Origin: Selaginella moellendorffii
Taxonomy: Eukaryota > Streptophyta > Lycopodiopsida > Selaginellales > Selaginellaceae
Length of the DNA stretch: 64,000 nt
Direction: 5' to 3'
Assembly (NCBI RefSeq): GCF_000143415.4
Contig: NW_003314313.1
Coordinates: 422,369-486,368 of the forward strand
The notes beneath the pieces are model-generated. The model saw nothing but the letters and a program-made list of their open reading frames with translations, was not told the origin of the DNA and did no database searches. Position numbers and translations under genes: made by a program. Below, in pieces: positions 50,139 to 60,851 of the stretch (the stretch's first letter is position 1; each line of letters begins with the position of its first letter).

Positions 50139-50151
50139 TGAGAGGAAGGGA
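50139..50151 (+). other. Polypurine tract of the gypsy element
   Basis: The purine run TGAGAGGAAGGGA directly precedes TGATGTGAGGG, the likely start of the 3' LTR. Confidence 0.55.
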
Positions 50152-50778
50152 TGATGTGAGGGCCAATTGTATGGCTATAATGCCGTATATTAATATTAGT
50201 GTAATGGGATTTTGGGAGCTATCAAATTAGTTTCAATTTGGACCACTCACTCCTATATATAAACTAAAGTTTTTGGGCTAATTGATATGCACATTTTCTG
50301 TATTCTTTTTCCATATTCCAAGCACTCACACATCTATATTCTAAAATATTCTTTAATACATATCATTTACAGTTTCTGTAATACATTTTTAATTAAAATT
50401 TATTATTGTTTAAGTTTTCTCTCAAGCTTTGCCTATTGAATAGTAGCATCCCCATTGATAAGAAATTGCCAACCGTCTTATTTCAAGGCTACCCCAGGAA
50501 TCTTTCACATGTGGAACATATAAATTAGCTTTCAAATATTATTTACCAAAACTTTGAAATGAATTTGGGATCCTGATCATTCAAAGTAAGTATTAACACT
50601 AAATGTAATTACGACAAGTATCACATGTTAAACCATAAAAGCTAAATAACCAATCAATAAACACTTAAAACCATAAATCATCATCTTGAAGTGAATCATT
50701 TTCATCAAACAATACATAACAACCTATATAACATCATAAAAATATTAAACCATGGAAAATTTACTGATTTATATATAG
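50152..50778 (+). other. Putative 3' LTR of gypsy element and AT-rich flank
   Basis: It begins TGATGTGAGGGCC after the polypurine tract and contains TATATATAA-like promoter sequence (about 50250). The LTR end cannot be fixed because no 5' copy is present. The remainder up to 50778 is AT-rich with no gene. Confidence 0.4.
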
Positions 50779-51307
50779 GTCAGCTTTGATAATTATCGAT
50801 TCACAATGTCAGGGTGGTGTGGTGTGTTCTCGTCATTTGCATTTTCACGAGCTTTCTGGTCGATCTAGGAGACACCTTATAGCGTTCTACATAGTCAATG
50901 GACCCCAAACATAACATGACAAGTTTTAAGAACCTTGATCAAACTTTTGATCAGCAGTTGCGAAGTTGACAGCTATGGCTGGAGAGAACCTCTCCACTTG
51001 TTGATTGAGATGGTTGAACCAGAAAGAGCATATCAATCGGTGCTGGATTCATAAGAGAGGCCATGCACACTAAAGTGATGGTGGATCCAACTAAAGCGGT
51101 CCTCGACACCTACGAACCAAATATCTGATTCGGCAATCTCGAGCCCATTGTGATCACTGCTGAGGCCCGGAGAGACAAACCATCAAAGCAAGTATCTGTG
51201 ACGAGTTGAAGATGGCGAACTTATCTCTTGGATCAGGGAAGTTCCCAATCGTCCATGGAGGACAGCGGCTCTGTGGCGAAGAAGTCTTCACAAAGAATGT
51301 CCACAGA
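50779..51307 (-). pseudogene. 3' fragment of LisH gene (block 2 copy)
   Basis: Similar to the end of the LisH gene, with shared GTGATCACTGCTGA, GAGTTGAAGATGGCGA and TCTTCACAAAGAATGTCCAC. It reaches further into exon 4 than the block 1 relic and stops at CCACAG (51307), matching 57867 of the intact gene. It carries an extra insert of about 150 bp near 50940-51100. This marks the right edge of block 2. Confidence 0.75.
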
Positions 51308-51642
51308 TGCTCTCAAAGGAAAAGATGATAACGGTACCATGGATGTTTCATACGCAGCTTCGATCTGTCAGAATCTACGACATTAGGGTCCTAGGGTTTC
51401 ACTGTTTAGTCCAGCTTCAATCGGCTCAGATCAATCGACTCAAGCTCCAAACGTAGCCGAATCTGCGCAGGTAACGAAGATCGATTTTCTATCAATTAAT
51501 GTAGCTGGAAAATCTTAGCTATCAGACATTTCTATTCGAGAAAATTGCTTGCCTGGAAGCTTGTGAAAACCTACACACTACTGGGCTTCTATCAGATAAA
51601 TTGCATCCAGTTCCTGCTACTAGGATCTCCAATACTGCCTCA
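51308..51642 (+). pseudogene. 5' remnant of DCL block 3 with the same helicase deletion
   Basis: The leader, exon 1 end (GAATCTGCGCAG|gtaacg) and exon 2 start (CATTTCTATTCGAGAAAA) join to exon 14 sequence (TGCCTGGAAGC) at the same place as in block 2. The truncated copies therefore share one deletion event. Confidence 0.75.
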
Positions 51643-54600
51643 ATGACTTCAGGTGTGTTGAATCCACTAACGTTTTCTTGAAGTAATCACGTTATATTAG
51701 ATGGATATGTACGAGACCATCATACCTGATGTTTTCCAAGGACTGGTTTCTGAAAATCTGACCTTCCACACCTACGTACTTTCTTTTAGCGCCAGTGACG
51801 ACAGGTTCTCCTATCGTAACTTTGCGCTGTTCTTGCCATCAAAGTTGGATGCCTCCCTCAAAAATGGAAGCTTCGAACTGGATTTGGGACGTGGAAGAAA
51901 TGCTGTGGTTCGGCTTGGCTCGATGCAAAATATCAGCTTAGACAGTGATAAGGTAAGGATTTTGTCGCTTTTGTGGATAATGTTTTGACTTATGCTCTGC
52001 TTTTCAAGGTTGCTGCCGGAAATCAGTTCTACGAGAAACTTTTTTCTACTTTATGGCGACGACGGCTACCTCCAATCCATCTCCAGCCATACTTACTTCT
52101 GCCACTGCTTCCTGGCAAGATAAATGTTTTGGATGTGGACTGGAAATGCGTTCAGTCTCTCACACCTCCATCAATAGTCTCAGACAACGATGACGAAAGT
52201 GTTCTACATTTTGCAAATTATTCATTGCGAGCTACAGATATCAAAGCAGGACTGATTCTTACAAAGCACACCAGGAAACCGTTATTTTATTCTCATCTGG
52301 GTGTTCTCGAAGAAATGACGGCGCAGAGCTCGTTTTTCAATCACAACTATAATACGTATTCCGACTACTTTCTGGAAGTGTAAGACTTGTTAGTTTCTTC
52401 TTCGCTCTGATTGGAACACGCGACTTACAGACATAATGTCAAACTGCAATATCCAGCCCAACCACTTCTAAAAGTGAGCAACTTGCCTGGCAATGTGCAC
52501 AACTATTTACTGCCCCGTTCAACAGACTTGTCAAGCGCGTCGAATGGCATATCGACTAACAAGCTGCCACCCGAACTTTGCATTCTCTTACAACCAGAAG
52601 TTGACTGCTCCATTGTGGTGTCTGTGATGGTCCTGCCTTCAGTCATCTACCGGCTACAATGTCTAAGTACTGCTGCGCAGCTGACGAAACTCGTGGGCAT
52701 CCACATATCTACAACCACGGTAAAAAGTTCGTTTTATTATTTTCATTGTTTGTTTGTTTGTTTGTTTGTTTTTCTTTTTTCCCTGCAGATGTTGATGGCA
52801 CTGACTTCTGCAAGCTGTAATGAAGGCTTTTCTCTCGAGAGACTCGAGCTTTTAGGCGATGCATTCCTCAAATTTGCACTGAGCTTGCACTTGGTCTCTG
52901 AATATCCGGAACAACAAGAAGGCTTTCTTAGTCAAAATCGTCAAGAGCAGATCTCTAACAGCAATTTGCACAGGCTTGGTGTACAAACAGGATTGGTGGT
53001 AAGCATGCAATAATATGTTTCTAGTCTCTTAAACAGAACTTACAGACGTACATCAGAGACGGGCAGTTTGAGCCAAAGGATTGGATTGCACCGGTCCCTT
53101 GCTCTTCTTTGGTCAGTCACGAAAAGATTATAGGACGGAAGTTATGTGACAAAGGTCATCGTTGGCTGCGAAGAAAATCGGTTGCAGATGTAATGGAGGC
53201 CATCATCGGTGCATACATTACTGACAACTCCGCTGATGCTGTCTATCACTTCATGACCTGGGCAGGATTTAAGCTGGTTGACAGGTGTTTAGTACCTGTA
53301 TTCTCATGCCAAGCTTCTGAAGTTGACGATATCTGCAATCTAGAAAAGATAATCGGCTATACCTTTCGGAACAAATGCTTCCTTGTTGAAGCGTTCACTC
53401 ATGCTTCTTCCAGCGTTCGATCATATCAGGTAGACGAGTAAGTTTTGGAGCTGGACTAACACTGGTTAGTTGTCAGCGGCTGGAGTATTTAGGCGATGCT
53501 GTCCTGGATTACCTTATCGTTCTTCATCTTTATGCGAGCTATCCCAACTTGCAACCGGGACTTCTCAGTGATCTCAAGGCTGCTACAGTAAACAACGTTT
53601 GGTTCGCTTTCGTTGCTGTGCGCCACAACTTTCACAAGTATCTGCGTCACAACCATAAGAAAGAGATTGACGAGTATCTTCTGAACAAAAATGTGCAATG
53701 TTTCGAGGACTGGCAGCTTGAGCAACCGCCAAAGGTCAGTCTCTGAGCTTTTAAAGTTTGTCCTCCTCCTGACGCTTGTCTCTTTTTCTTTTGCAGTGTC
53801 TCAGTGATTTAGTGGAATCTCTCGCGGGAGCTTATACGGGAGTCTGGAACTAGGGTGGAGCATATTGGAGCCGCTTCTGCGCCCGATTGCCAGTCCCGAG
53901 AGCTTGGCACTTCACCCAGTCCGAGAGCTTCAGGAGCTATGCCAGCTGAAAGAAATTTCAGCTCCAAGCTACAACGTTAGAAGTTGCTCGGTGACATTGG
54001 CAAACAGACGCTTTGTGAGAGGACAAGGCTCCGGAGGAGCAAACAAAAGGCTTCTCAAGAAGCAGTCTTCTGCCGATGCCTTGGAAAAACTGAAGGTAAT
54101 AACAAGTTATGCTCCGAAATTGTTACAGTTTTTCTTTTATATTCAGGCTTTGGGATTTCAACACCCACGGCACGAACTCCTTCTTGTTATTCGGGCCGAG
54201 ACACACATAAAGGTCATCATAAACAACGGTTTGAAGTTCAGTGTTCCCGTCGTTACACAGTGCATGGAATCGGAGCTTGCATCCTTCGTACCACCAATGT
54301 CGAGCTCGAGTTCTTCCGCAGAATGAGATCTATCTTGGCAGGAAAGTCTTGCTGCAGTCCATGACTTGCCTTCCGATTTAGAACTTGGCGACACTGAAGA
54401 CGAGTCAGATGTTCTACCAGCATCACTTGCGGAAGACTTTGGTCTCGACGATACAACCAGTAGGCAGAGAATTTGAAGCTCTGCTCATGGAGCTCCAACA
54501 ACAAAAGAATCATTGCCACCTTCTGGAAAGCCAGCAAAGTACTGCAAATTCATGTGCTTGATGGTGTGAATTCCAGGTAAAGAATGCTCCATAAGAAATC

Positions 54601-55171
54601 ATAGAGTCTTTGGAAACAGGTACCGGGCAATATGTAAATGTGTCCCAGCTTGGAGAATGCTTTCCAGGAGCTATTGAAGGAACAAGGGTGATTGTTCTGT
54701 TTTCGTTGTATGAATATAATTTGTTAAAAAAATGCTACAACGTTTTAAGCATAATTGGAAGGGAAGCCAACACACAGTGAAGCAAGGTATGCAACCAAAT
54801 TATGGATGTGAAGAAAACACCAGAAAGCAAAGTTTTTACCGCGTCTAGCAGGAGGAACAGTAGAGGAAGGTGTAGCACTGCAAAGTTGATCGACTGGTGG
54901 TAACACTGATATGTTGGCAAACTCAGAAAGCACGGTGGATTGCTTAAGACGGTGGTCGGATCCCGAGTACATTATTTGCGAGGAGAGTGGTCCTCCTCAC
55001 ATGAAACAGTAAGAAAAGAAGAGAGTGAAGACTCTACTGATCGATGCTGTGGCAATCAGTCTTTCAATCGATGGACCCGTGAGTGTAGAGCCCCAGCGAG
55101 ACGTGAAGCGAGCCAAAGACTCGGCATCCAACGCCGCCATCGCTTATTTGAAGAAGGTTCTCTTGTGGTGA
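51643..55171 (+). pseudogene. Helicase-less DCL pseudogene (block 3)
   Basis: Homologous to 31792-35066 but broken in several places: 11 bp lost at the exon 15 acceptor; a shifted donor after exon 16 (GGAAGTGTAAG); a deletion after SLAGA in RNase IIIb giving an early stop (about 53830-53853); a TGA in exon 22 (54324-54326); and an inversion of about 480 bp covering the end of exon 22, its intron and the start of exon 23. The last exons end at 55171. RNase IIIa coding is still nearly intact. Confidence 0.85.
54467..54948 (-). other. Internal inversion in DCL block 3
   Basis: On the minus strand this stretch reads as the missing part of the DCL gene: CTTTGCAGTGCTACA (exon 22 end), an enlarged intron, then GGAGCTCCATGAGCAGAGCT (exon 23). 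Plus-strand homology resumes with GACGGTGGTCGGATCCCGAG at 54949. In blocks 1 and 2 the same parts are in forward orientation. Confidence 0.75.
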
Positions 55172-55465
55172 CGTCGATAAGCAAAGGTAAGCTTTTTATT
55201 TTTCCTTAATGAGCAATGGCATTGCAAACACGAAGACGCTGCTCTAAAACTCTCTTCTTTTGTTGGATCGAGTAAAGCCGTGCGCTTCCAATGGAAGTGC
55301 TTGGGATCCAAGTCGGGCTTGTTGTCAGTGTGCTTCTCAAGCGTCACTGGAAGGTGAGAAGAAAATACTTCTAGAGGACTATAGAGTTACGTGTGGCTTG
55401 ATACTAACTTTCATTGTAATCCATTGACAATAGTTTGATCTTGGTTTTAGGGTTTTTCGTGAGCA
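55172..55465 (+). pseudogene. Extra NSUN exon 1-2 relic (block 3)
   Basis: Degenerate pieces like GAGCAATGGCATTG, TGCAAACACGAAGACGC, GAGTAAAGCCG and CTCAAGCGTCACTGG parallel exons 1 and 2 of the intact NSUN gene that follows. Apparently this is an old partial tandem copy. Confidence 0.5.
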
Positions 55466-57214
55466 ATGGCGTGCATTGAGGTAGCGCCAGCCGCGGCGCG
55501 CGATCCATTCTCTTGCAAACACGATGGCGCCGCTGCTGTTTCTACAAATCTTCTTCCCCTGCCTCCGGAATTCGTCGATTTTCTTCTCGGGCAGAATGTG
55601 GATCCTCGCGTCTACCTCGCGGCTCAAACACTGCCGCGTTACTTCAGGTACTAGAACTCGGGATTCCTTTTCTTTGTTTGATTGGATTGCCAGAGTAAAG
55701 CCGAGTGCCACCAATGCTGCTGGGGAGTTAGCGAAAGAACTTGGGATCAAAGTCGAGCCTGTTTCATGGCTACCCGGTTTTTTCCGGTGTTCTTCCCAAG
55801 CGTCACTGGCATCATCCAGTGCCTACAAGTCTGGAAAGGTGAGAAAAAAAAAAAACGAAACTTTCGAGAACTGCCTGGCTGATCTTTTCCTTGTTTGTTT
55901 GTGTTGCATTTCCTTCTGGACAGATTTACGGTATGGATGCGGCCTCCGGGGCTGCTGTTGCAGCACTTGATATACAATCCGGTGATCACGTCCTCGACGT
56001 CTGCGCAGCTCCTGGTAAGCGAAGCGTTCATTGCAATTCATGAGAGTTTCACGTTTTTTTTCAACGTGTAGGAGCGAAACTATGCATGATGGCGGAGGTT
56101 TTGGGTGTGGGGGCTGGAACACTGACCGGAGTTGATATTTCTCGCCATCGCCTTGCAGCTTGTCGGACCATGCTCCAAAAGTACGAGCTCGGTAACCGGG
56201 CGAGGCTTTTCCTTGCCGACGGGGCTACGTTCTCCATCCTCCCAGTAAAAGAAGCACCGCAATCCAACGCAAGCGTCCTTGAGAGACAATCACGTAAGTA
56301 TTAGCTCCTGTTTTTCTTTCCGGTGAAGCTTTTTGCTTGCATCTTCAGACCAGTCCTGTTCTTATCTCTTGAAGGACGGGTTACTCGCTGATTGGAGACC
56401 GCCTAAATCGAAAAGGGAGAAGCGAGACGACCAGCGAGCCGTCTCTAAAGAACAGGCGAATGGTCCCGAGCTCTTTTATTACGGCTGTGACTCTGGGATT
56501 GTAGGAAGAGAAATGCGGAGTGTCCTTGCACAGGGCACGGCTGATGCCGCTCTAGTCGATGGCTATGACAAGGTATGCAAAAGGCTCGCTTTTCCGCTGG
56601 TTACGAATGCTTGGCATTTGTTTTTTCCACAGGTGCTCGTGGATGCCGAGTGTACTCACGATGGCTCGCTGAAGCACATCTGCAAGTTTGAGCAGTGGGG
56701 ATGGGAAACCTTCGAGAAACGGTTTTTCAACTCGGAACGCATTTCTACAATCACTAATCTTCAGGTATGGAGTCATCTAGTTTTGGTGTTGCTGGTCCTT
56801 GACATCTTGGAACCGTAGCTCCGGCTCTTGAGCAACGGATTCAGACTGTTGAAGCAGGGCGGGACACTCGTTTACAGCACTTGCAGGTTTGCTTTTTCAG
56901 TTCCTTTCCTTCACGGATTGTAAAGTCTTTGATCCTCAGTTTCACTTATGATCAAAACGAGGGAGTGCTTAAGCAGTTTCTTGCAGCACATCCTGATGCG
57001 GGTAAGCACTTCTACGCACTTCTTTGCTTCCTTTCTCTTGTGATTTGACACTGGGTTATCTGTTGCAGAGGTGAGAGAGATCAAGTCTGCCAAGTCCTGG
57101 CCATGCACAATGACCGGCTTGTGCTTGCGCTTTGATCCGCTCGTTTCCAACACCAACGGCCAGTTTGTCGCTAAAATCACCAAGGAACGAATGCCATACG
57201 AGCAAATCTTATAA
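55466..57214 (+). CDS. NOL1/NOP2/Sun (NSUN) family RNA cytosine-C5 methyltransferase
   Basis: Nine exons (55466-55647, 55694-55838, 55924-56014, 56072-56293, 56349-56572, 56633-56764, 56819-56886, 56940-57001, 57069-57214) give 423 aa in frame. It uses S-adenosylmethionine to methylate cytosine C5 in RNA. SAM-binding motif I is VLDVCAAPGAK; the acidic-loop region is LTGVDISRHRL; then LADGATF. The two Cys of the reaction are seen in VLVDAECTHDGS (motif IV, usually DAPCSG) and VYSTC (motif VI). The DAEC-THDGS form suggests a distinct plant subfamily rather than NOP2 or TRM4. The RNA target is unknown. This is the only intact copy of three; it follows a dead DCL and faces the LisH gene tail to tail. 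Confidence 0.87.
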
Positions 57215-57554
57215 TCAGAACCTCGCAACTCTCCAACTTCACGAGACTCCCAAGGTTCTATCGTTCAGGCTTTGGTTTTTAGCGCAATTCTCACCATTGG
57301 ATGTTTGTAGCGTCAGGACTCTTCTAAGAAAAAGGTTGATGTTTGATTGGAAGAATAGTTTTATCCATTGCTAATACAAAGTCAGCTTTCATATAATTGT
57401 GTGTGGAAGTCACGGTTTCACAATGTCAGGGTGGTGTGTTCTCGTCGTTTGCATTTCCACAAGCTTTTCTGGTCGATTTGGGAGTAGGAGACACCTTACA
57501 GCTCTCTGCAATACAAGACACAAAGCAATGAATCGGAAACTTAGTGTGACAAGT

Positions 57555-58863
57555 TTAAGCACCTTGATCGTCCTCCACGCATATGATCTCCGCCACGAAT
57601 CCACTATCTGATTCGGCAATCTCGAGCCCGTTGTGATCACTGCTGAAAGAAATGTGTAAGCCCGGAGAGACAAAACCATCAAAAAAGCTCGACGCAAGTA
57701 CCTGTCACGAGTTGAAGATGGCGAGCTTATCTCTTGGATCATGTCCTCGGCCATCATCGAGTTCATAAGCTCCGAGAAGGACGTTCCATCCAGGGAAGTT
57801 CCCAATATGTCGTCAATGGAGGACAGCGGCTCCGTCGTGAAGAAATCTTCACAAAGAATGTCCACAGGTAGGCCGGATGATCTCTCCAGTGCTTTCTCCT
57901 TCTCGTTGGCACCAGTTTTGGTATCGCCAGCTGCGTGGCGGAGAGGCTCGCTGGAGGTGGTGAAGTCCAGAGACTTGCAGTTCCTTGTCGTTGGCTTCAC
58001 TTGTTGTCTCTTGCTGCGTGCTTTCGATGGCTCACAGCTTGTAGGCCGAGCTGTTGATGGTGTTAGAAACTCCGAGGGTGCTACTTGAAAGCTCCCGGAG
58101 CCTATTGGCAGCCCAAACTGCTGTGGAGTCTGTGGATCGATCGGAGCTGGCCTGGAAGGAGTGAATGGAGCAGGCTTGGCATCTCTGGTCGGAAGCACTG
58201 CATGCGAAGTTTCAACACGAGAAACAAAAGGAGAGTTTCGTTACCAGGACAGTGACGAATTCTCTTGGTCCCTATCGCGGTGTTTGTGATGTCAAGCATG
58301 GGCGCTTCCTGTCCTCGAGGAGAAGTTTTCCTTTTTGGAACGGAATTTACATGGGTGATTGGTGCAGCAGGCGTAGATGGTGGTGGCCCTGGATGGATGA
58401 AGAAGAGATCGTTAGCAGCAAAGAAGGAGAGGATGAAAACTTTACCTGGAGCCAAGGAAGTAAGAGCCCTGGATTTCTCATACGAAGCCACCATCTCCTT
58501 AACGCTGGCTACAAAACTCTCGAGCTTCAATCTCTCCGACTGGACGGACAGAGCTTGCTCTTTGAGCGCAATGTAGTCGTTTAGAATGTCACTCAGGCTC
58601 ATCATTTTCATGGGCGCCTCCTGATAGAACACAATGCCGGTGAAAATCGAGAAGAAAATCCCCAGATCCGCAAGAGCAAGGAAACCCACCGTTTTGCACG
58701 GCGCAAGCACCGACGCTGCCTCGGTCCGGAACTCGCGAAGCGTCTTCGCGTAGCTCCGATCTTTGAGGTAGCAGTCGACGAGAAATGCGATTTGTACCTC
58801 CGTGACGCCTCCTGTGCCGAGTCTGGGATCGCATCCCGCGCTCTTCCGCCGCGGCTTCGTCAT
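57555..58863 (-). CDS. LisH-motif protein of unknown function
   Basis: Five exons on the minus strand (58690-58863, 58446-58620, 58245-58388, 57702-58197, 57555-57642) give 358 aa in frame. Residues about 21-55 form a LisH dimerisation motif (VQIAFLVDCYLKDRSYAKTL). A predicted helical, possibly coiled-coil stretch follows (about 60-110). Then come a Pro/Ser/Thr-rich middle with basic KRKTSPRG and KARSKRQQVK patches, and an acidic C-terminal region (DILCEDFFTTEPLSSIDDIL). LisH proteins act as dimeric scaffolds, often in nuclear or microtubule complexes. The role is unknown. Truncated 3' copies occur at the ends of blocks 1 and 2. An upstream TTG in frame is not needed; the ATG at 58863 is taken as the start. 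Confidence 0.75.
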
Positions 58864-59091
58864 CGCTAGCGCCGGACGCGAGCGGGAGCTGGAGGATCTA
58901 GCCCTAGAGCGCAATGGCGCTTGGTAGAACCAAGCGCGCGAGAGAGGAGTGAGAGACCCTAGCTTCTCGTGGAAGCGCCCTATTCCATCAATGCTTTCAA
59001 ACTTACCAATGAGAATTTGGCGCGCAATGCCAGCACAGGGGATTTTAGGGTTTATGGCGATTTAGGGTTAGTCAATTCTTGCGGAGGAGAA
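58864..59091. promoter_or_regulatory. Bidirectional intergenic promoter, LisH gene / plastid gene
   Basis: 228 bp between two divergent ATGs. It contains telo-box-like motifs TTTAGGGTTTA (about 59044-59054) and TTTAGGGTTA (59061-59070), common in plant housekeeping and ribosome-biogenesis promoters. Confidence 0.5.
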
Positions 59092-59730
59092 ATGGCGACG
59101 ACGCTGGTGTCGGCGGCGTCGGCAGCGGCGTCGGCGCTGCCACTTGCGTCTCGAAATGTGGCGGCGCCGTCCACTTCGATGCCGTCGCTGGTGTGGGTGT
59201 GCGCTCCAGGTGAGTGATTCTCGAGAAATCTATCCGTCGGGTCTCAGCTCTTCGGAATTTCTCACAGGAAGAGGCTTGTTTTGTCCCTGCTCGAGATGGA
59301 AATCCGGGTAAGCCAGCTTGGTGCCTCCAATCTCTCGAATTTCTGGAGCTTAGCTCTCTTTCTTGTTCTCCAGGCCGCCTCGGGCTTCCAGATCACGGTG
59401 TGAAATTCGGTCTATGGCACCCGACGAAGAGAAAATGACAAAGAGGTCGCCTCTAGATTTCCCAATTGTAAGTCAGGATTCTCTGGCGAGTTCTCGTTCT
59501 AGCGAGCGAAGATTTCTCACTGGATTGCTCAACAGGAATGGGATCGACCAGCTCCTGGCCGGAGACCCGATATCTTCCCGCAATTCAGTCCCATGAAAGC
59601 TCCATTGCCACCGCCGCTACCTTGCGATCCTCCGGAGGAAGACGAGGACGAGGAAGAAGAGAAAGAGGAGGAAGAAGAAGAAGAGAAGAAGGAGAAGCCC
59701 GAGAAAGAGCCCGAGAAACCAAAGGAATAG
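59092..59730 (+). CDS. Probable plastid-targeted small protein with acidic tail
   Basis: Four exons (59092-59209, 59268-59307, 59374-59467, 59536-59730) give 148 aa in frame. The first 35 residues are Ala/Ser/Thr-rich with no acidic residue, typical of a chloroplast transit peptide. The central part reads KRSPLDFPIEWDRP and GRRPDIFPQFSPMK, followed by PLPPPLPCDPPEED and a C-terminal run of Glu/Asp/Lys of about 35 residues. I have the impression of a conserved plant protein of this form but cannot name it or its function. The splice model is supported by the continuity of the central motif across exons 3 and 4. Confidence 0.65.
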
Positions 59731-59812
59731 AAGAGAGAATACGCCATTTTGTATCAAATAATATACCATACTATAAATTAGGGTTCTTGAGGTTTTGGTT
59801 AGGGCTTTGGCT

Positions 59813-60801
59813 ATGGCGGACGATACTGTCGTCCAAGACGCTAGCGTTGGTCAGGGCGATCGCGACGACGACAAGAGTGGAGTGATATTCGTTCTCGAGC
59901 GCGCGTCGCTGGAGACCGCCAAGGTCGGCAAGGTATGGAGGGGATAATTTCGGCCGCATTGTCGAGTGGAAGTGCTTGATTTCTTTCTCATTCTCGACGC
60001 AGACTTATCAGCTGCTCAATTGCGACGATCACGCGAATTTTCTGAGGAAGCACAAGCGCGATCCAGCGTTATATCGTCCCGATATCTTGCATCAGGTAGC
60101 ACGACCTTGGGGATTTTTGTGAGAGTTTCACTTGTTTTGTGGTTCTGGAACAGGCCCTTCTAGCGATCCTCGACAGTCCACTCAACAAAGCTGGGCGATT
60201 GAAAGCTCTCTATGTCAAGACTGAGAACAATGTCCTCATCCAAGTGAATCCTCACATTCGTCTTCCTCGAACGTTTAAACGCTTTTGTGGACTCATGGGT
60301 AAAGTTCTATCTTTCATCCAAAGCTTAGCTTTGTTTTACTGGTTTTTCGCGTTTTCCAGCACAGTTGCTTCAAAAGCTAAGTATTCGTGCTACGAATGGG
60401 CCTGATAAACTCCTGCGAGTTGTAAAACAGCCAGTCACTCGACACCTCCCGGCTGGAGTTCGTCGAATCGGTACGCGGACGTGAAAAACTTTTGAGACGT
60501 GATACAAATTCTCTTCCGTCGCAGGACTATCTTACAAAGCACCGAAAGTCGTGCAACTAAGAGACTACGTCGCAGCCTCTGGACCCGAAGAAACTCTAGT
60601 TTTTGTAGTGGGAGCCATGGCTCATGGAAAAATCGAGGCCGATTACATTGACGATCTAGTCGCAGGTAAAGAGCTTAAAAAATCTTTCTTTTCCTTTCAT
60701 TACAAGCATGAAACTGTGCAGTGTCAGAGTATCCTTTGAGTGCAGCGTGCTGCATAGGACGGATTTGTAATGCTTTAGAACAACACTGGCAGATTATATG
60801 A
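59813..60801 (+). CDS. NEP1: Ribosomal RNA small-subunit methyltransferase NEP1/EMG1
   Basis: Six exons (59813-59932, 60003-60095, 60154-60298, 60360-60470, 60525-60665, 60722-60801) give 229 aa in frame, the usual size for the family (SPOUT/alpha-beta knot fold). It N1-methylates a pseudouridine in 18S rRNA and is needed for 40S assembly in the nucleolus. Recognisable parts are VIFVLERASLETAK, LNCDDHANFLRKHKRDPALY, RPDILHQALLAILDSPLNKA, IRLPRTFKRFCGLM and the cofactor-site region FVVGAMAHGKIE, ending with PLSAACCIGRICNALEQHW. The start is the first ATG after a TTAGGGTT telo-box-like motif (59779-59786). Its stop is 50 bp from the stop of the convergent E2 gene. Confidence 0.93.
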
Positions 60802-60851
60802 AAATCAGACCCTTTGCTCGCGAAGAAAAATCCCACACGAAGAACTTCCCA

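Larger units (their letters stand above)
45769..50151 (+). mobile_element. Decayed Ty3/gypsy retrotransposon body
   Basis: Gag, protease, RT, RNase H and integrase remnants follow each other on the plus strand in gypsy order (integrase last) and end at a polypurine tract at 50139-50151. Many in-frame stops rule out activity. The 5' LTR and PBS are not seen. Confidence 0.9.
36969..50778. mobile_element. About 13.8-kb composite retroelement insertion splitting block 2
   Basis: Comparison with block 1 places this DNA between ...GCCAACACAAAG (ending 36968) and GTCAGCTTTGAT (from 50779). In block 1 the corresponding sequences are directly adjacent (ATACTAAG|GTCAGCTTTGAT near 31170). The insert is AT-rich at both ends and holds a large-LTR non-autonomous element (38942-45459) and a decayed Ty3/gypsy element (about 45.77-50.2 kb or beyond). 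Confidence 0.75.

Noticed and set aside
52745-52775. TTTG repeat run in the block 3 DCL intron
   Set aside because: A short microsatellite beside the pyrimidine tract; blocks 1 and 2 lack it, but it has no evident effect in a pseudogene.
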